Made by a program: the position numbers and the translations under genes
Notes under the pieces: model-generated
The model's input: only the letters and a program-made list of their open reading frames with translations
Databases searched by the model: none
Told to the model about the DNA's origin: nothing
Part shown: one piece after another, positions 42,651 to 53,148 of the stretch
How positions within the stretch are numbered: position 1 is the stretch's first letter
Layout of the letters: the number at the start of each line of letters is the position of its first letter
Source: Aspidapion aeneum
Taxonomy: Eukaryota; Arthropoda; Insecta; Coleoptera; Brentidae
DNA length: 64,000 nucleotides
Assembly: GCA_963576565.1 (NCBI GenBank)
Contig: OY755039.1
Coordinates: 131,209,140-131,273,139 of the forward strand
Reading direction: 5' to 3'

Positions 42651-44756
42651 TTAGTCCCAATCTGTTTGGTGCTCATCAACAACTTTGCACAGATGTTCTT
42701 CTATTGTTTTATTAGATCTTTCAACCATGCCATCTGACTGCGGATGTAAAGCCGTAGTCCGTGTTTTATGTATTCCTAAAAGGTCACAGAGATTCTGGAA
42801 GAGCTTTGATTCAAAGTTTCTTCCTTGATCTGAATGTAGTTCCAAAGGAATGCCAAATCGGCTGAAAACATCATTTACCAGAACTTCTGCAACTGTAGCG
42901 GCCTCTTGGTTAGGCAAAGCAAAAACTTCTGGCCATTTGCTAAAGTAATCCATGACAACAAGGATGTATTTGTTGCCCTTTTTAGTTTCTGGAAACGGTC
43001 CGGCCACATCAATAGCAATGCGTTCGAATGGCAGACCTACGTTATATTGTTTCATTTGACCTCTGGACCTTGTTTTGGGACCTTGGCTGGTTGCACAAGT
43101 CGAACATCGGCGGCACCAGTTTTTCACATCTTGAAAGTAATTGACCCAATAAAATCGGTTTCGAATTTTGTCCATGGTTTTATTTATGCCTAGGTGCGCG
43201 CCTGATTTTCCACCATGGCATTCGGCCACTATATTGTCTACCATGCTCCTAGGAACCACTACTTGATTAACCACAGTAAGGCCATCGGCACTTTCCCAGG
43301 CACGTTTAAGGATGTTTTCCTCTACTATCAGTGAATCCCATTGTGCCCACAGTGATTTGAATATCACCCCTTGGTTTGCGATATCTTGCCATGACGGTCG
43401 TGGCTTGTTATCTTCTTTCAATCGCAAGATAGGTCCTACATCTTTATCGTTAAGTTGTGTGGTTCTAATCGAAGCCGACATCCATTCTTCATCTGGTTCT
43501 AACTTTATCTGGCGCACGTAGGTAATTCCTTCTTTCTGGTCAATTTTCCTGCAATGTTTACAATCCTCAGGGCAAGGTCTTCTGGACAATGCATCTGCAT
43601 TATTATGCACCCTTCCCGCTCGGTGCTTAATTTGATAATGGTATTGTTGTAGCTTTTCTATCCATCTCGCGACTTGCCCCTCAGGTTGTTTCATTTTTAT
43701 GAGCCACTGTAACGCAGCATGATCCGTTCTAATCAGAAACTCTTGTCCGTAGAGATATTTGTGAAAGTGATCTACGGATTTAACTATGGCTAGGAGCTCC
43801 TTTCTAGTAACACAATAATTTCTCTCTGGTTTGGATAGCTTTTTGCTGAAAAATTCGATGACCCGTTCTTCTCCATCTTGTACTTGGGAGAGTACTGCTC
43901 CTATGCCATCGTTGCTAACATCAGTATCTAATATGAATTTACCTTTGGGAATGGGATATGCAAGAATCGGACTAGAACATAATGCTGCTTTTAGTCTTCT
44001 AAATGCTTGGTCACATTCGGTATTCCATTTGTAAGAAGCTTTGTCTTCTGTAAGTCTATGTAATGGAGACGCTATTTTGGCGAATCCTTCTACAAATCGT
44101 CTGTAGTATGTACACAGACCCAAAAAGCTTCTCAATTCATGTTTGTCACGAGGTTGAGGCCATTCTTTTATTGCTTGTAACTTCTTTTCGTCAGTATGGA
44201 TGCCTTCTCGGGAAACGACGTGACCCAAGAACTCAACTTTTTCTTGGAATAGAAAACATTTCTTTGAGTTCAATATAAGATTTGCGTTCCTGATTCTTAA
44301 AAATACTTCTCGTAAATTGTCTAGATGATCTTGAAATGATTTTCCCATTACTATGACATCATCCAAATAGACTAAGCAGGTTTTCCAAGTAAGGCCTCGT
44401 AGAACGACTTCCATTAGTCTTTCAAATGTAGCTGGGGCATTGCATAGGCCAAATGGCATCACATTAAACTGATAAAGTCCACTTCCAGCAGAGAATGCAG
44501 TCTTCTCTTTATCTCTTTCAAAGATTCCTACTTGCCAATACCCACTTTTCAGGTCAAGAGTAGAAAACCAATATGATCCTGCCAATGTTGTTAATGTGTC
44601 GTCTATTCTTGGCAGTGGGTAACTATCTTTCTTGGTCACATCGTTAAGTTTCCTGTAGTCGACACAAAATCTAGTACTTCCATCCTTTTTAGTGACCAAC
44701 ACCACAGGAGATGACCAAGGACTTGATGACTCTTCAATAACACCGTCGCTGAGCAT
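42651..44756 (-). CDS. pol: Gypsy reverse transcriptase, RNase H and integrase
   Basis: In order, the 701-codon frame shows the RT entry motif (SSPWSSPVVLVTKKDGSTRF), MPFGLCNAPATFERLM and the YLDD active site (CLVYLDDVIVMG). It continues with RNase H (FILDTDVSNDGIGAVLSQ and the RTDHAALQWL block), the integrase zinc finger (HLGINKTMDKIRNRFYW with CRRCSTC), and the integrase core with Asp (FERIAIDVAGPF), Asp (LHSDQGRNF) and Glu (DGMVERSNKTIEEH). It ends at a TAA just before the rest of the core. It shares its reading frame with the protease frame upstream, so its first Met is internal to the polyprotein. Confidence 0.93.
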   Translation of the reverse strand: MLSDGVIEESSSPWSSPVVLVTKKDGSTRFCVDYRKLNDVTKKDSYPLPRIDDTLTTLAGSYWFSTLDLKSGYWQVGIFERDKEKTAFSAGSGLYQFNVMPFGLCNAPATFERLMEVVLRGLTWKTCLVYLDDVIVMGKSFQDHLDNLREVFLRIRNANLILNSKKCFLFQEKVEFLGHVVSREGIHTDEKKLQAIKEWPQPRDKHELRSFLGLCTYYRRFVEGFAKIASPLHRLTEDKASYKWNTECDQAFRRLKAALCSSPILAYPIPKGKFILDTDVSNDGIGAVLSQVQDGEERVIEFFSKKLSKPERNYCVTRKELLAIVKSVDHFHKYLYGQEFLIRTDHAALQWLIKMKQPEGQVARWIEKLQQYHYQIKHRAGRVHNNADALSRRPCPEDCKHCRKIDQKEGITYVRQIKLEPDEEWMSASIRTTQLNDKDVGPILRLKEDNKPRPSWQDIANQGVIFKSLWAQWDSLIVEENILKRAWESADGLTVVNQVVVPRSMVDNIVAECHGGKSGAHLGINKTMDKIRNRFYWVNYFQDVKNWCRRCSTCATSQGPKTRSRGQMKQYNVGLPFERIAIDVAGPFPETKKGNKYILVVMDYFSKWPEVFALPNQEAATVAEVLVNDVFSRFGIPLELHSDQGRNFESKLFQNLCDLLGIHKTRTTALHPQSDGMVERSNKTIEEHLCKVVDEHQTDWD

Positions 44757-44852
44757 TTTATTAATGAGATTGTGAACTTCTTCTTACTTGGCCATTGGTA
44801 GTCTTCTTGGGGGTTGTCTTATCGGTTGGGCATCGCCAGTGTTGATAGCATG

Positions 44853-45722
44853 TTAAATAAGGTTTGTGCGTCCCGGACTACTCCTAGTTTCGAAGATATT
44901 ACTTTGTTCTTCTATAAACTCTCTCGCTTTACTAAATTCTTCTGGAGTGAGATGTTGCCAAGTTGACTCAAATTGCTGAAGTACCTCCATTGGTAACTTG
45001 CTTGTATCCTCGGAAGTTGGCTCTTCACATCTTGTTACTTTCTGTACTGGTTCAAATAATGCTACCACCTCCCCCTTATTAATTTTGACACTATTTGGGA
45101 AAATATTGGCGACTCTAATCGGGATGTCTTTATCGGTTTTAACTAGTGATTTTGCAACGAGGTAGGTGTTGGGTGTGTTTTGTTGGCTTATGAGTCCGAC
45201 GCAGCTTGATGTTTTACTTTCCAGCCTCCCAAAAATTATGGTCTCACTGTTACCGACTAGTCTTGTTGTGCATACTGCCACCACCTTAATTGGTTCTTTA
45301 TTGATGTGACTATTTGACAAAATGAACTCTTCGTTCCCAAATCTTAGGGTATTAAGTTTATTATCAAACGCAAATCCATGTTTACTTATCAGGTCCATTT
45401 CCAAAATAAATTCGTCTTCTATGTCTGCAACTAATACCGAGTGGCGAATCTTCAACCTCCCCAGCTGTAGGTCTATGTCTGTCTGCCCCAACACGTCGGC
45501 GGATTCTCCAGTCACAGTCTTAAGTGTTATTTTCTTTTCTGTTGGTCGAATTTTATGTCTCGTTGCAATTTTGAACTTAAGCAATGATATGGCAGCACCA
45601 GTGTCTACTGTTATATTAACTTTTCTTCCATTAATAAGTCCGTCGATGTTAAGACTGTCAGCAGTATGTTTTAAGCTCTTGATAGAGTAAATTTTGGGGG
45701 CTAAATTCCCATTAGCCAACAC
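44853..45722 (-). CDS. pol: Gypsy aspartic protease region of pol
   Basis: The frame holds the retropepsin-type active site (VNITVDTGAAISLLKF) and flap-like sequence (DEFILEMDLISKHGFAF), followed by the linker into reverse transcriptase. The open frame extends upstream of its GTG codon and overlaps the end of gag, so it is expected to be made by frameshifting rather than from its own start. It is in the same frame as 42651-44756, and only two TAA codons lie between them. Its product would process the polyprotein. Confidence 0.88.
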   Translation of the reverse strand: MLANGNLAPKIYSIKSLKHTADSLNIDGLINGRKVNITVDTGAAISLLKFKIATRHKIRPTEKKITLKTVTGESADVLGQTDIDLQLGRLKIRHSVLVADIEDEFILEMDLISKHGFAFDNKLNTLRFGNEEFILSNSHINKEPIKVVAVCTTRLVGNSETIIFGRLESKTSSCVGLISQQNTPNTYLVAKSLVKTDKDIPIRVANIFPNSVKINKGEVVALFEPVQKVTRCEEPTSEDTSKLPMEVLQQFESTWQHLTPEEFSKAREFIEEQSNIFETRSSPGRTNLI

Positions 45723-45745
45723 CCGCCCCTCTGCGTTGACTAGTT

Positions 45746-46906
45746 TTAGTTTTCCTGATCTCTTCTTCGGTACTCTGTCCCACTAGATGGTGAGCGAGAC
45801 CTCATTTGGACACGACAATCGCGTTGAATATGCCCTGTACGTCCGCATCTGAAACACTTTACATTTGGAGGGGATCGTCTACTTTCTTTCAAAGAATCAA
45901 TCTTCTCTATCAGTGATTGAAACAGTTGGTTTAGCGTTTTTAAGTTGACCTCATCTCCAGTGCTCATTTCTTCTCCCTCCTGAATTGAAACAGCTCTTAC
46001 TTTTGGCCTGGACATATTATTTGATGATTCAATTTCAAGGGCTCGAATCAACACTTCACTGCTGTTATGGAAGCGTTCTCGACGAAGTAATTTTGCTAAG
46101 TCCGTGTCTCGCAAGCCGTTAATAAAGCGATCTACCGTGAAGGGATCTCTGTAATTTTCTGGCATTTCTGGGTAAGCCAAGTACATCAGCCTCCTGATAT
46201 CCGCTTCATACTCTTGTAATGACTCCCCTGCTCTTTGTTGACGAACATTTAATTCTGACCAATGTAAATTTCGCAAGTGTTCGTCTCCATACCTTCTTTC
46301 TAGCGCTGCCACTAAAGCGTTATAATTCTGTTTTTGTTCGACTGGAATGGACCGTAAAAGTCCGAGTGCAGGTTCCCGTAGAGCTACTAACAACGCTCTA
46401 GGTTTTTCGTCCTGGTCCCAACCATTTGCAGCGGCGGCAGCTTCAAATTGTTGTTTGTAGGTGGACCAGGAGGACGTACCGTCAAAATTTGGAGGCTTAA
46501 TGTTCTGGTTGGAATTCACGACACATCCCTGAGCTTTTATTTTGTTGTGTTCTTTCTGAAGCTGTATAAGCTGTTTCGACACGTCCTGGAATTTTTCTTC
46601 CATGGTTTGAAAAACTTCTTCCCTAACATTCTGTACCTTTTCTTCAACATTATGTACCTTTTCTTCTACATTCTGCAATTTATTTTGTACCTTTTGTTCC
46701 CCACTATGCATTTTTTGAGTTATTTCTTCCTTAAGATCTTCGGTTGCAGTCTTAAACTCTTCTCTCAGCTGTTCGGAGTTGCTCTTTATTTGGTCAAAGT
46801 TTTCCTGCATGTCGTTCTGGTTTTGTTCCATGGTCTGTCTTATATCGTTCTGGTTTTGAGCCATTTCAGCTGCGAGAGCCTGCATCATTTTAGTTAGATC
46901 TTCCAT
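45746..46906 (-). CDS. gag: Gypsy gag
   Basis: I chose the start MEDLTKMMQALAAEM (46906); an in-frame ATG ten codons upstream is possible. The N-terminal third is a long coiled coil of EEKV/NVEEKV heptads. The capsid domain follows (KPPNFDGTSSWSTYKQQFEA, then YEADIRRLMYLAYP), and a single zinc knuckle CFRCGRTGHIQRDC with a basic tail ends the protein. It forms the particle that packages element RNA. The gag stop overlaps the pol frame, which runs in the -1 frame. Confidence 0.92.
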   Translation of the reverse strand: MEDLTKMMQALAAEMAQNQNDIRQTMEQNQNDMQENFDQIKSNSEQLREEFKTATEDLKEEITQKMHSGEQKVQNKLQNVEEKVHNVEEKVQNVREEVFQTMEEKFQDVSKQLIQLQKEHNKIKAQGCVVNSNQNIKPPNFDGTSSWSTYKQQFEAAAAANGWDQDEKPRALLVALREPALGLLRSIPVEQKQNYNALVAALERRYGDEHLRNLHWSELNVRQQRAGESLQEYEADIRRLMYLAYPEMPENYRDPFTVDRFINGLRDTDLAKLLRRERFHNSSEVLIRALEIESSNNMSRPKVRAVSIQEGEEMSTGDEVNLKTLNQLFQSLIEKIDSLKESRRSPPNVKCFRCGRTGHIQRDCRVQMRSRSPSSGTEYRRRDQEN

Positions 46907-46936
46907 CTTTGCCGATCCTTGTCTAGTAAGCAACAA

Positions 46937-47814
46937 CTTCCTGATAAATCACTTAAAACGTCTATTTTAGGGCTATAAAGCGAATGTCGAAGTCGGTTTT
47001 TCAATATCTCTTCCAATTCTTAAATAGAACCTAATGGAATGTTCTGGAATATACTGGTAAATGCTACTCTTTCTGCTACTAGGCAAATGTAGAGGTCACT
47101 TTTTGATTATCTCTTTTGGTTCTCGAATAGACCGTCGTAGAATGTTATGGAATATTCTAGAAATAATTTCTAATTCTTACTTTTAAAATAACTAAGCTAC
47201 TGTCGAAGTCGGTATTTGTATATCTCTTCTAGTTTTTGAATAGAACGTCGTAGAATGTTATGGAATCTTCTAGAAATTCTTTCTAATTCTTACTTTTGAA
47301 ATAACTAAACTAATGTCGAAATCGGTATTTGTATATCTCTTCTAGTTTTTGAATAGAACGTCGTAGAATGTTATGGAATCTTCTAGAAATTCTTTTTTTA
47401 GTTCTTACTTTTGAAATTACTAAGCTAATGTCGAAGTCTCTTTTTGGATATTTCTTCTGGTTTTCGAATAGAGCGTCGTAGAAAGTGATGGAATGTTCTA
47501 GAAATTCTTTCTGATTCTTACTTTTAAAATTACTAATCTAATGTCGAAGTCGGTATTTGTATATCTCTTCTAGTTTTTGAATAGAACGTCGTAGAATGTT
47601 ATAGAATATTCTAGAAAATCTCTCTAATTATCAATTTTTGGACTGTAAAGTTAATGTCGAAGTCGGTTCTTAAATATCTCTTTTAGTTTTTGAATAAAAC
47701 AATATCGAACTTCTTCGAATATTCTGGAAAAAATCACTTACTGTTTTTCTTTTTAATTGTCCTAGCCGGTGGTACTGTGTAAGGATAGTCTTTGCACTAT
47801 TTATTTCTTTTAAT
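46937..47814 (-). other. Gypsy 5' leader with tandem repeats of about 120 bp
   Basis: This non-coding leader is built of about six imperfect units holding TAATGTCGAAGTCGGTATTT, GTATATCTCTTCTAG and TTTTTGAATAGAACGTCGTAGAATG. Tandem repeats in the leader are known in some gypsy elements, and their role here is unknown. Confidence 0.7.
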
Positions 47815-47832
47815 CTCACTTCTGACACCAAT
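47815..47832 (-). other. Gypsy primer-binding site
   Basis: On the minus strand the 5' LTR is followed by ATTGGTGTCAGAAGTGAG, the expected position of the tRNA primer-binding site. I have not assigned the tRNA. Confidence 0.6.
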
Positions 47833-48249
47833 TGTTACGGGTTCACAACGACAAATTAAAACTCGCAATTGTCGAAAACGATACGTCAATTTATTTCGAC
47901 AAATTATGTACAAAAACACGCACTTAAACTTACTAATAACTTGCTAACAATTCACTACTTTAATACGCCTAGTAACTTCACGTTAACATCTAGCGATCAC
48001 TACCGATGGTTATCTTTGACTGACTGCCTGGTGCGCGACCCCGGCCCTATATATAGGATCGTCCATCTCTCTCGAACTTTCCGGCAGCCTTCGACGTCCG
48101 GAACGTTCTCGTATTATTGCGACCGCAAGTCACAGATAACGCAACTAAAACCTAGACTAAGAATACAACCTTAAGATAAATCAACCTAATACTACACTAA
48201 ACCTAAATAAATTCCCATTATAAAATTTAAATAACTTAAATTTGTAACA
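47833..48249 (-). repeat. Gypsy 5' LTR
   Basis: This is the 417-bp partner of 41751-42154, with the same ends. It contains CTATATATAGG near 48046-48056, the likely promoter TATA of the element's LTR. Confidence 0.93.
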
Positions 48250-48253
48250 ATAT

Positions 48254-49695
48254 TATCAATGTTTTTAATGCCTGGTTGGAAAAAAATAATATTCAAAAGC
48301 CTATTATCCTATTCGTCGATGGCCATAAATCACATCTCACTATGCATTTGAGTGAGTTTTGTGAACAGAATGGGATAATTGTGATAGCGTTATTCCCCAA
48401 TACAACTCATACAATGCAGCCGTGTGATGTCAGTATATTTGGACCTTTAAAAAAAAGTTGGAAAAAAGTTGGATAAAGCGACTTTTCCTAAACTATTTTA
48501 TGATGTGCTGAATACAGTTACTGAAGACTCAGTAAAAAATGGATTTCGCAAGTCAGGTCTCTTTCCCTGGAACCCTGATAATGTGGACTACAGTAAATGT
48601 ATTATCGAAAAAAATGTTACATTGGATCAAAATTTAACACCTAAAGGGCTAAAAAATTGTAAATTAGCATTAGAGGTTTTAGAATCACATATATGCAAAC
48701 CAATTTTAAATGAATTTTTAAAACATGAGGCCGAATTTAATAGCTGGAAAGGGGAAGAGTCATACAGTGAACTATTTAAAGTTTGGAAGAACATTAAGAA
48801 AAGCACTGAAAAGCCCACAATAGGACAAACAGTTGCCCATGTAACGGGAGACATAGAAAACATTGATGTGCCAGAATTACCAAACCAGGAAGAAGATAAC
48901 AATATAATGGAAAACGAAAACACAGAGGTTGAGAACCAATTATCACCAATACCACGAACTTTTCAGTTTCAAACCCCTCCAGATCCAGACACAAACCAAC
49001 CACCCGAGCAATCACCCATTGCAAGCAGTTCTCACCAAAATGTTGAAGTAACCCCTCCAGGATATTCTCTACAGAATAATAATTCTCAAGTTCAAAAGGA
49101 GCTCTTAAAAAATATTGATGAAAGCAGCAATTCATCTGTTGGTTCACCTTTTAAAAAAGCACTCTTTTGGCCGGAAACCAGTGAAAAGCAAAGTAAACGC
49201 AAGAAAAGAGATAAAATTCCAGCAGTTGTTACTTCAAAAGAATGGATGAAATATTTTAAAACAAAAGAGAAGGAAAAGCAAGAAAAGGAAATGGAAAAAG
49301 AAACACGAAAACAAATAAGGGAAGAAAAAAAGGAGAACTTAAAAAGATCTAGAGAAGCAAGGAAGCTGGAAAAAAAATACGTCCCAGATCCCAAAAGGAA
49401 GAAAAAAAATTACGAAGATTCTAGTAGTGACTCAGAAACCAGCGTCCCATATAACGATACGTCAGATGAATCGGATTGCATTGAAAACTTTAAAGAAAAC
49501 CTGCAACAAAAACCTAATCTCGATTTAGAAAAGTACTACGCAATATACTTTGTTGAACAGTTCTTTATAGGAAGATTACTAGAAATTAAAGATGACAAAT
49601 TTAAAATTAAATACTTAAAAGAAATATCTGAAAACAGTTCCCAACAAACATTTAAAGTTGTAACGACGAAACCCCAACTAGAAAGAATTTCTTAA
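48254..49695 (+). pseudogene. Pogo/Tigger-like transposase, C-terminal part
   Basis: The frame that was cut at 41750 continues here. It carries the second catalytic Asp (ILFVDGHKSHLTM) and the third acidic position (MQPCDVSIFGPLKKSW), the D-D-D pattern of pogo-type transposases. A break follows at about 48476 (stop TAA, with the rest in another frame). The 408-codon frame from 48469 continues with FRKSGLFPWNPDNVDYSK and a long acidic and lysine-rich tail (EKEKQEKEMEKETRKQIREE). The TAA at 49693 ends it. Together with 40970-41750 this is one interrupted gene. Confidence 0.82.
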
Positions 49696-52000
49696 AAGTA
49701 ACCGCAACGTACTCCCGCTACGTCTCAGTATACCATACAGCGACGTTATAATTCCCTAAGTGGGGAACCAATTTCTGGTTATAACTACTTGGCCAAGTGT
49801 TTAAAGTCACTGTAGTAACAACTACACTACTACGTCGTAGCCAGGTATCTACTACGTCGTAGAGGCTGTTTTTTTTCCGTAATGGCATAAAAGTTGCGAT
49901 GTAGTTGCAAATAATATAATCGTTTCTTTTTGGTAGAATTGTTACACAATATGGTGGACACAACAGTAAACAGACTCGCTTAGTTTTTTTGTTTGGTTAT
50001 GGTTATAATATGTACTATGTTATCCAAAAGTGTGAGAATTTACAAGCAGAGGATCAAAATTCGAGTGCGACGCAAAGTTTTTTGTATAACATGCATTATA
50101 TATATTGCAAAAAACCGGTGCGCCCGTAAAATTGAGCCGTTTTCTGGTAGCTGATGGAATTTTTGTTTTGTGATTTTGGAGGTTATGTTTTCATAATCGA
50201 CAGTTAACTCCAACAAATGGTGCTTAAGAAGAGCATTTTTGGTAAGCTTCAACTAATTTGTTTCTAAAATAGTGTAGCTCTTTAATATGAGCTCATAAAA
50301 CGGCAACAAAAATATTAAATTTTCTTTCTTAAATAAAAACATGGCGTCCCAAACTATATTCCCTGATAGTCGAAAGGGTTACTTGAAAGTGAGCCTAAGT
50401 TACGGTAACGTGTTACTTACGACTTTTATGTCGGCATTCCTTTTTAGTTCTAGATAACACACTCGAATTTCTACTCCTTCGTTGCAGAAACGCATTATTA
50501 ACTAGCTTTCGCCACTAGAAAACGTCTACAGAGTGATAGGAACCACGCGATAAGTATAACTACTACCCTCAAGTTATTGGGGTGTCGCCACTTGTCATTT
50601 GCCGTTTCTGTCAACAACAACACCACTGCTTATAGGTTATGTACGAGCGTGAATTTGTGGTAGGTTTTAAAACAAAAACAAGATAAATTAAATTCCATTA
50701 GAACAATAAATGAAGTGCCAATAAAAAGAGTTTTTTAAAAATGTAACACAGCACAAATTTAAGTTTATTCACTTCAAACCAAGCTTTAACAACAGCACAA
50801 ATTTAAAGAAAACCAAAAAGAATTATTGCCCCAAGCTCAACACATAAAATGAATCACAGTGAGACACGACACGTCAGCACAAGATGCCTAGATAAACGAA
50901 TTCGGTTTAGTCCGCACAAGAGGGTTACGATGGCGATAGGGTGGTGTCACAGCACAAACCACGAACGACCGTAAAGACAGTGAATAGAACAGCAACAAGT
51001 AGCGTAAAAGATTAAGGATGGAGATTAAGCATGGACCAGGGAATTCTTAAAATCCGGGTGCGGTACTCGATACTTTGGATCAATATTTTGCATTTTGATT
51101 GTTTTGCAAAATGGTCAAGCAATGAGCTCGAAAAAATGGACTGCTCAAGGTAGTTAAAAAAATATTTGCAAAACTATTCCTAATATTCCCATATTATAAA
51201 AGGAGCCACAAAAAGTAGGGTTAAGAATGTGTGCGACAAAGATGCGACTTCAAAAAGTCTACGTTTTCAAAGTAGAAACAGAAAGGAGAGATTACTTTAA
51301 AAGATCGACATTAAAAAAAAGTCAAAGTAGTTGCGGCTTTAAAGTTGATCCACAAAGTTATTTTGTCTACATTGTTACATCAGATGTTACTATGATGACA
51401 CAAACTTTTGTGGTAAAAATTAAAGTTATAATGTAGTTGTCGGATACACTTGTTTGGGACTCCAATGAAGCTTAACTTTCTAGTGGTAATTAAGTAGGAT
51501 ATAAAAGTCAGGGCGACTACGAAATAACGACTAAAAAGAAAATAAAACTTTAGCAACGTCCTATTGTGGTAGAGAATACTATCAGAATCGACTATCAAGA
51601 AACAATCCTAAGAAGTAGTTTAGAGGGTCGTTTTTACGAAACATCTACTATTTCCTGATACTAAATAGTAGTTAGAACTAAAAAGTAACAAATTTTGGTT
51701 GGGATCACCACATTTCTACTATAAGAAAGTAGCAAAGCCTTTAGAACATGTAGCCGCTACTATAAATGTTAGTTGGGTTTTAACTGGCCCCAAAAAGATG
51801 ATATTAAGTATGTCGACCAAAAATATGTGTTATATGGGCCAGTTAATCTAATAGGCAATGGACCGTTTTCTGTTCATAACTCAGTTTTAAGACAAATTAA
51901 AATTACGTATAAAAAATTTAAAATAGAAAATCCAACATGGTAAAAAATTTAGTTGTAAGATCTTTAAATGTTTCTGTAGTTTAATTATTTTTTCTGAATA
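49696..52000. other. 3' non-coding region of the Tigger-like transposon
   Basis: No coding or terminal repeats were recognised in over 2 kb here. A small direct repeat CTACGTCGTAG occurs near 49829-49862. The length suggests that an older insertion may be hidden here. Confidence 0.35.
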
Positions 52001-52265
52001 AAGCTATGTAAAAAAACCATTGGCAATTACTGGTTCTTAATAGGGTAACTACTGGATAAAATTGGCAACTATTGGTGAAAACTAACATTTTTTTAAAATT
52101 AATTTAGATTTTTTTTTAAATTAGTTTTTGACCGATATATTTTTGTTTTTAGTTTAGCAACATGCCATTTTATTGAAAAAAAATTAAATGAATAAAATTC
52201 ATGAGGTTTGCTATTTACAACAAATCATAAAAGTCTTAAGTTGGCATCTACTGGGGTGTTCACCC

Positions 52266-52945
52266 TAAATGTAGATACTTACATAATACCTTCAACATAA
52301 ACAATGAAATACCTAGGAATAGTCATAAATAATAATCTTCGATGGGAACCATATGTTAAAAATTCAGATATCTAAAAGATCTTTTGTCCTTTAAACAACT
52401 AAAAACTTTGTATTTTGCTCTAGTACAAACACATCTTACTTATGGAATTATTGGTTGGGGGGGGGGGGGGCGTTTTAAGCACACACCTAAAGATAATTCA
52501 AAAGTGGGTATTTTGCTCTAGTACAAACACATCTTACTTATGGAATTATTGGTTGGGGGGACGTTTTAAGCACACACCTAAAGATAATTCAAAAGTGGGT
52601 TCTTAAATTGATTTTTCGCAAGAATACGCTTTCTCCAACGGACCACTTATATCACATAAGTGGTGTCATGAATATCAGGCAGCTTTTCTGTTATAGAATG
52701 ATCTTAAGATGCTATAAAAAACCTCAGGAATGTCTAGTTTCAAATGCTACATCCTACATTTTGAGATCAGTCAATGCAGTAACCGTTCCTAGATGTAAAA
52801 AAACATGTGGACAAAGGAGTTTTCTGTACTTAACACCCAGGCTATTTAACATCATCCCCCAAAATATAAAATCTTGTAACAATTTTGTTAGTTTTAAAAA
52901 AAATGTAGTACTGAAAAAACAAATCCTTGGGGCAAATGCATAATG
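52266..52945 (+). pseudogene. Non-LTR retrotransposon, right part of the split copy
   Basis: The frame continues across the transposon insertion: the TA duplication restores the reading frame with the left part. It reads TMKYLGIVINNNLRWEPYVK, then LVQTHLTYGIIGWGG, then the C-terminal region IRQLFCYRMILRCYKKPQE and RSFLYLTPRLFNIIPQN. These are the thumb and C-terminal segments downstream of a LINE reverse transcriptase. Stops and shifts are present, and a 98-bp stretch is tandemly duplicated. It is inactive. Confidence 0.75.
52411..52600. repeat. Tandem duplication of about 95 bp inside the LINE
   Basis: Bases 52411-52508 and 52509-52600 are nearly identical. They differ mainly in the length of a G run (about 14 versus 6). 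It begins TATTTTGCTCTAGTACAAAC. Confidence 0.9.
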
Positions 52946-53148
52946 CATTTGATATATGCCAAATGACTGCTGATTTTGAACTAAGAAAACCATGGTTTTA
53001 GAAAAAGACAAATCTTTGGAAAGAAGAGCTATTCTCTTATCTAAATGACTTATGTTTTGTACTTAAAACCATGCTGTCATCAGTTTCAAATCTTAGGCAT
53101 TTGGCATATATCAAATGCATTATGCATTTACCCCAATGATTTGTTTTA
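52919..53148. repeat. 230-bp foldback at the 3' end of the LINE
   Basis: CCTTGGGGCAAATGCATAAT continuing through TGATATATGCCAAATG (about 52926-52965) is mirrored by CATTTGGCATATATCAAATG...CCCCAATG (about 53096-53140). A weaker inner pair involves AAAACCATG(G). No gene. Confidence 0.65.

Larger units (their letters stand above)
41751..48249 (-). mobile_element. Ty3/gypsy LTR retrotransposon, minus strand
   Basis: LTRs of 404 bp (41751-42154) and 417 bp (47833-48249) flank gag, protease, reverse transcriptase, RNase H and integrase in gypsy order on the minus strand. A 4-bp duplication, ATAT, lies at 41747-41750 and 48250-48253. The LTRs differ by three substitutions and one 13-bp deletion that I can see. 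No envelope frame is present. Three TAA codons and one frameshift interrupt pol, so this copy is defective. It inserted into the transposase gene of a Tigger-like transposon. Confidence 0.92.
40308..52265 (+). mobile_element. Pogo/Tigger-like DNA transposon carrying a nested gypsy element
   Basis: The ends are GGGTGAACACCCCAGTAGATGCCA and its inverse (TGGCATCTACTGGGGTGTTCACCC), with TA on both sides (40306-40307 and 52266-52267). Several copies of a TTGGCAACTACTGG-like motif lie just inside each end (about 40333, 40694, 40735, 40871; 52019, 52047, 52062). A pogo-type transposase gene starts near 40980 and ends at 49695. A Ty3/gypsy element occupies 41751-48249. Without it the transposon is about 5.5 kb. 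Several frameshifts make the transposase inactive. Confidence 0.85.

Noticed and set aside
42651..44870. Alternative genetic code reading TAA as glutamine
   Set aside because: MED17 and the bark-like exon use standard stops, and MED17 ends cleanly at TAA at the expected C-terminus. Decay of the retrotransposon explains the stops.
46448..46897. 149-codon plus-strand Phe/Leu-rich frame
   Set aside because: It is the antisense shadow of the gag coiled-coil region.
48627..49394. Minus-strand Ser/Phe-rich frames
   Set aside because: Antisense shadows of the lysine/glutamate-rich tail of the Tigger-like transposase.
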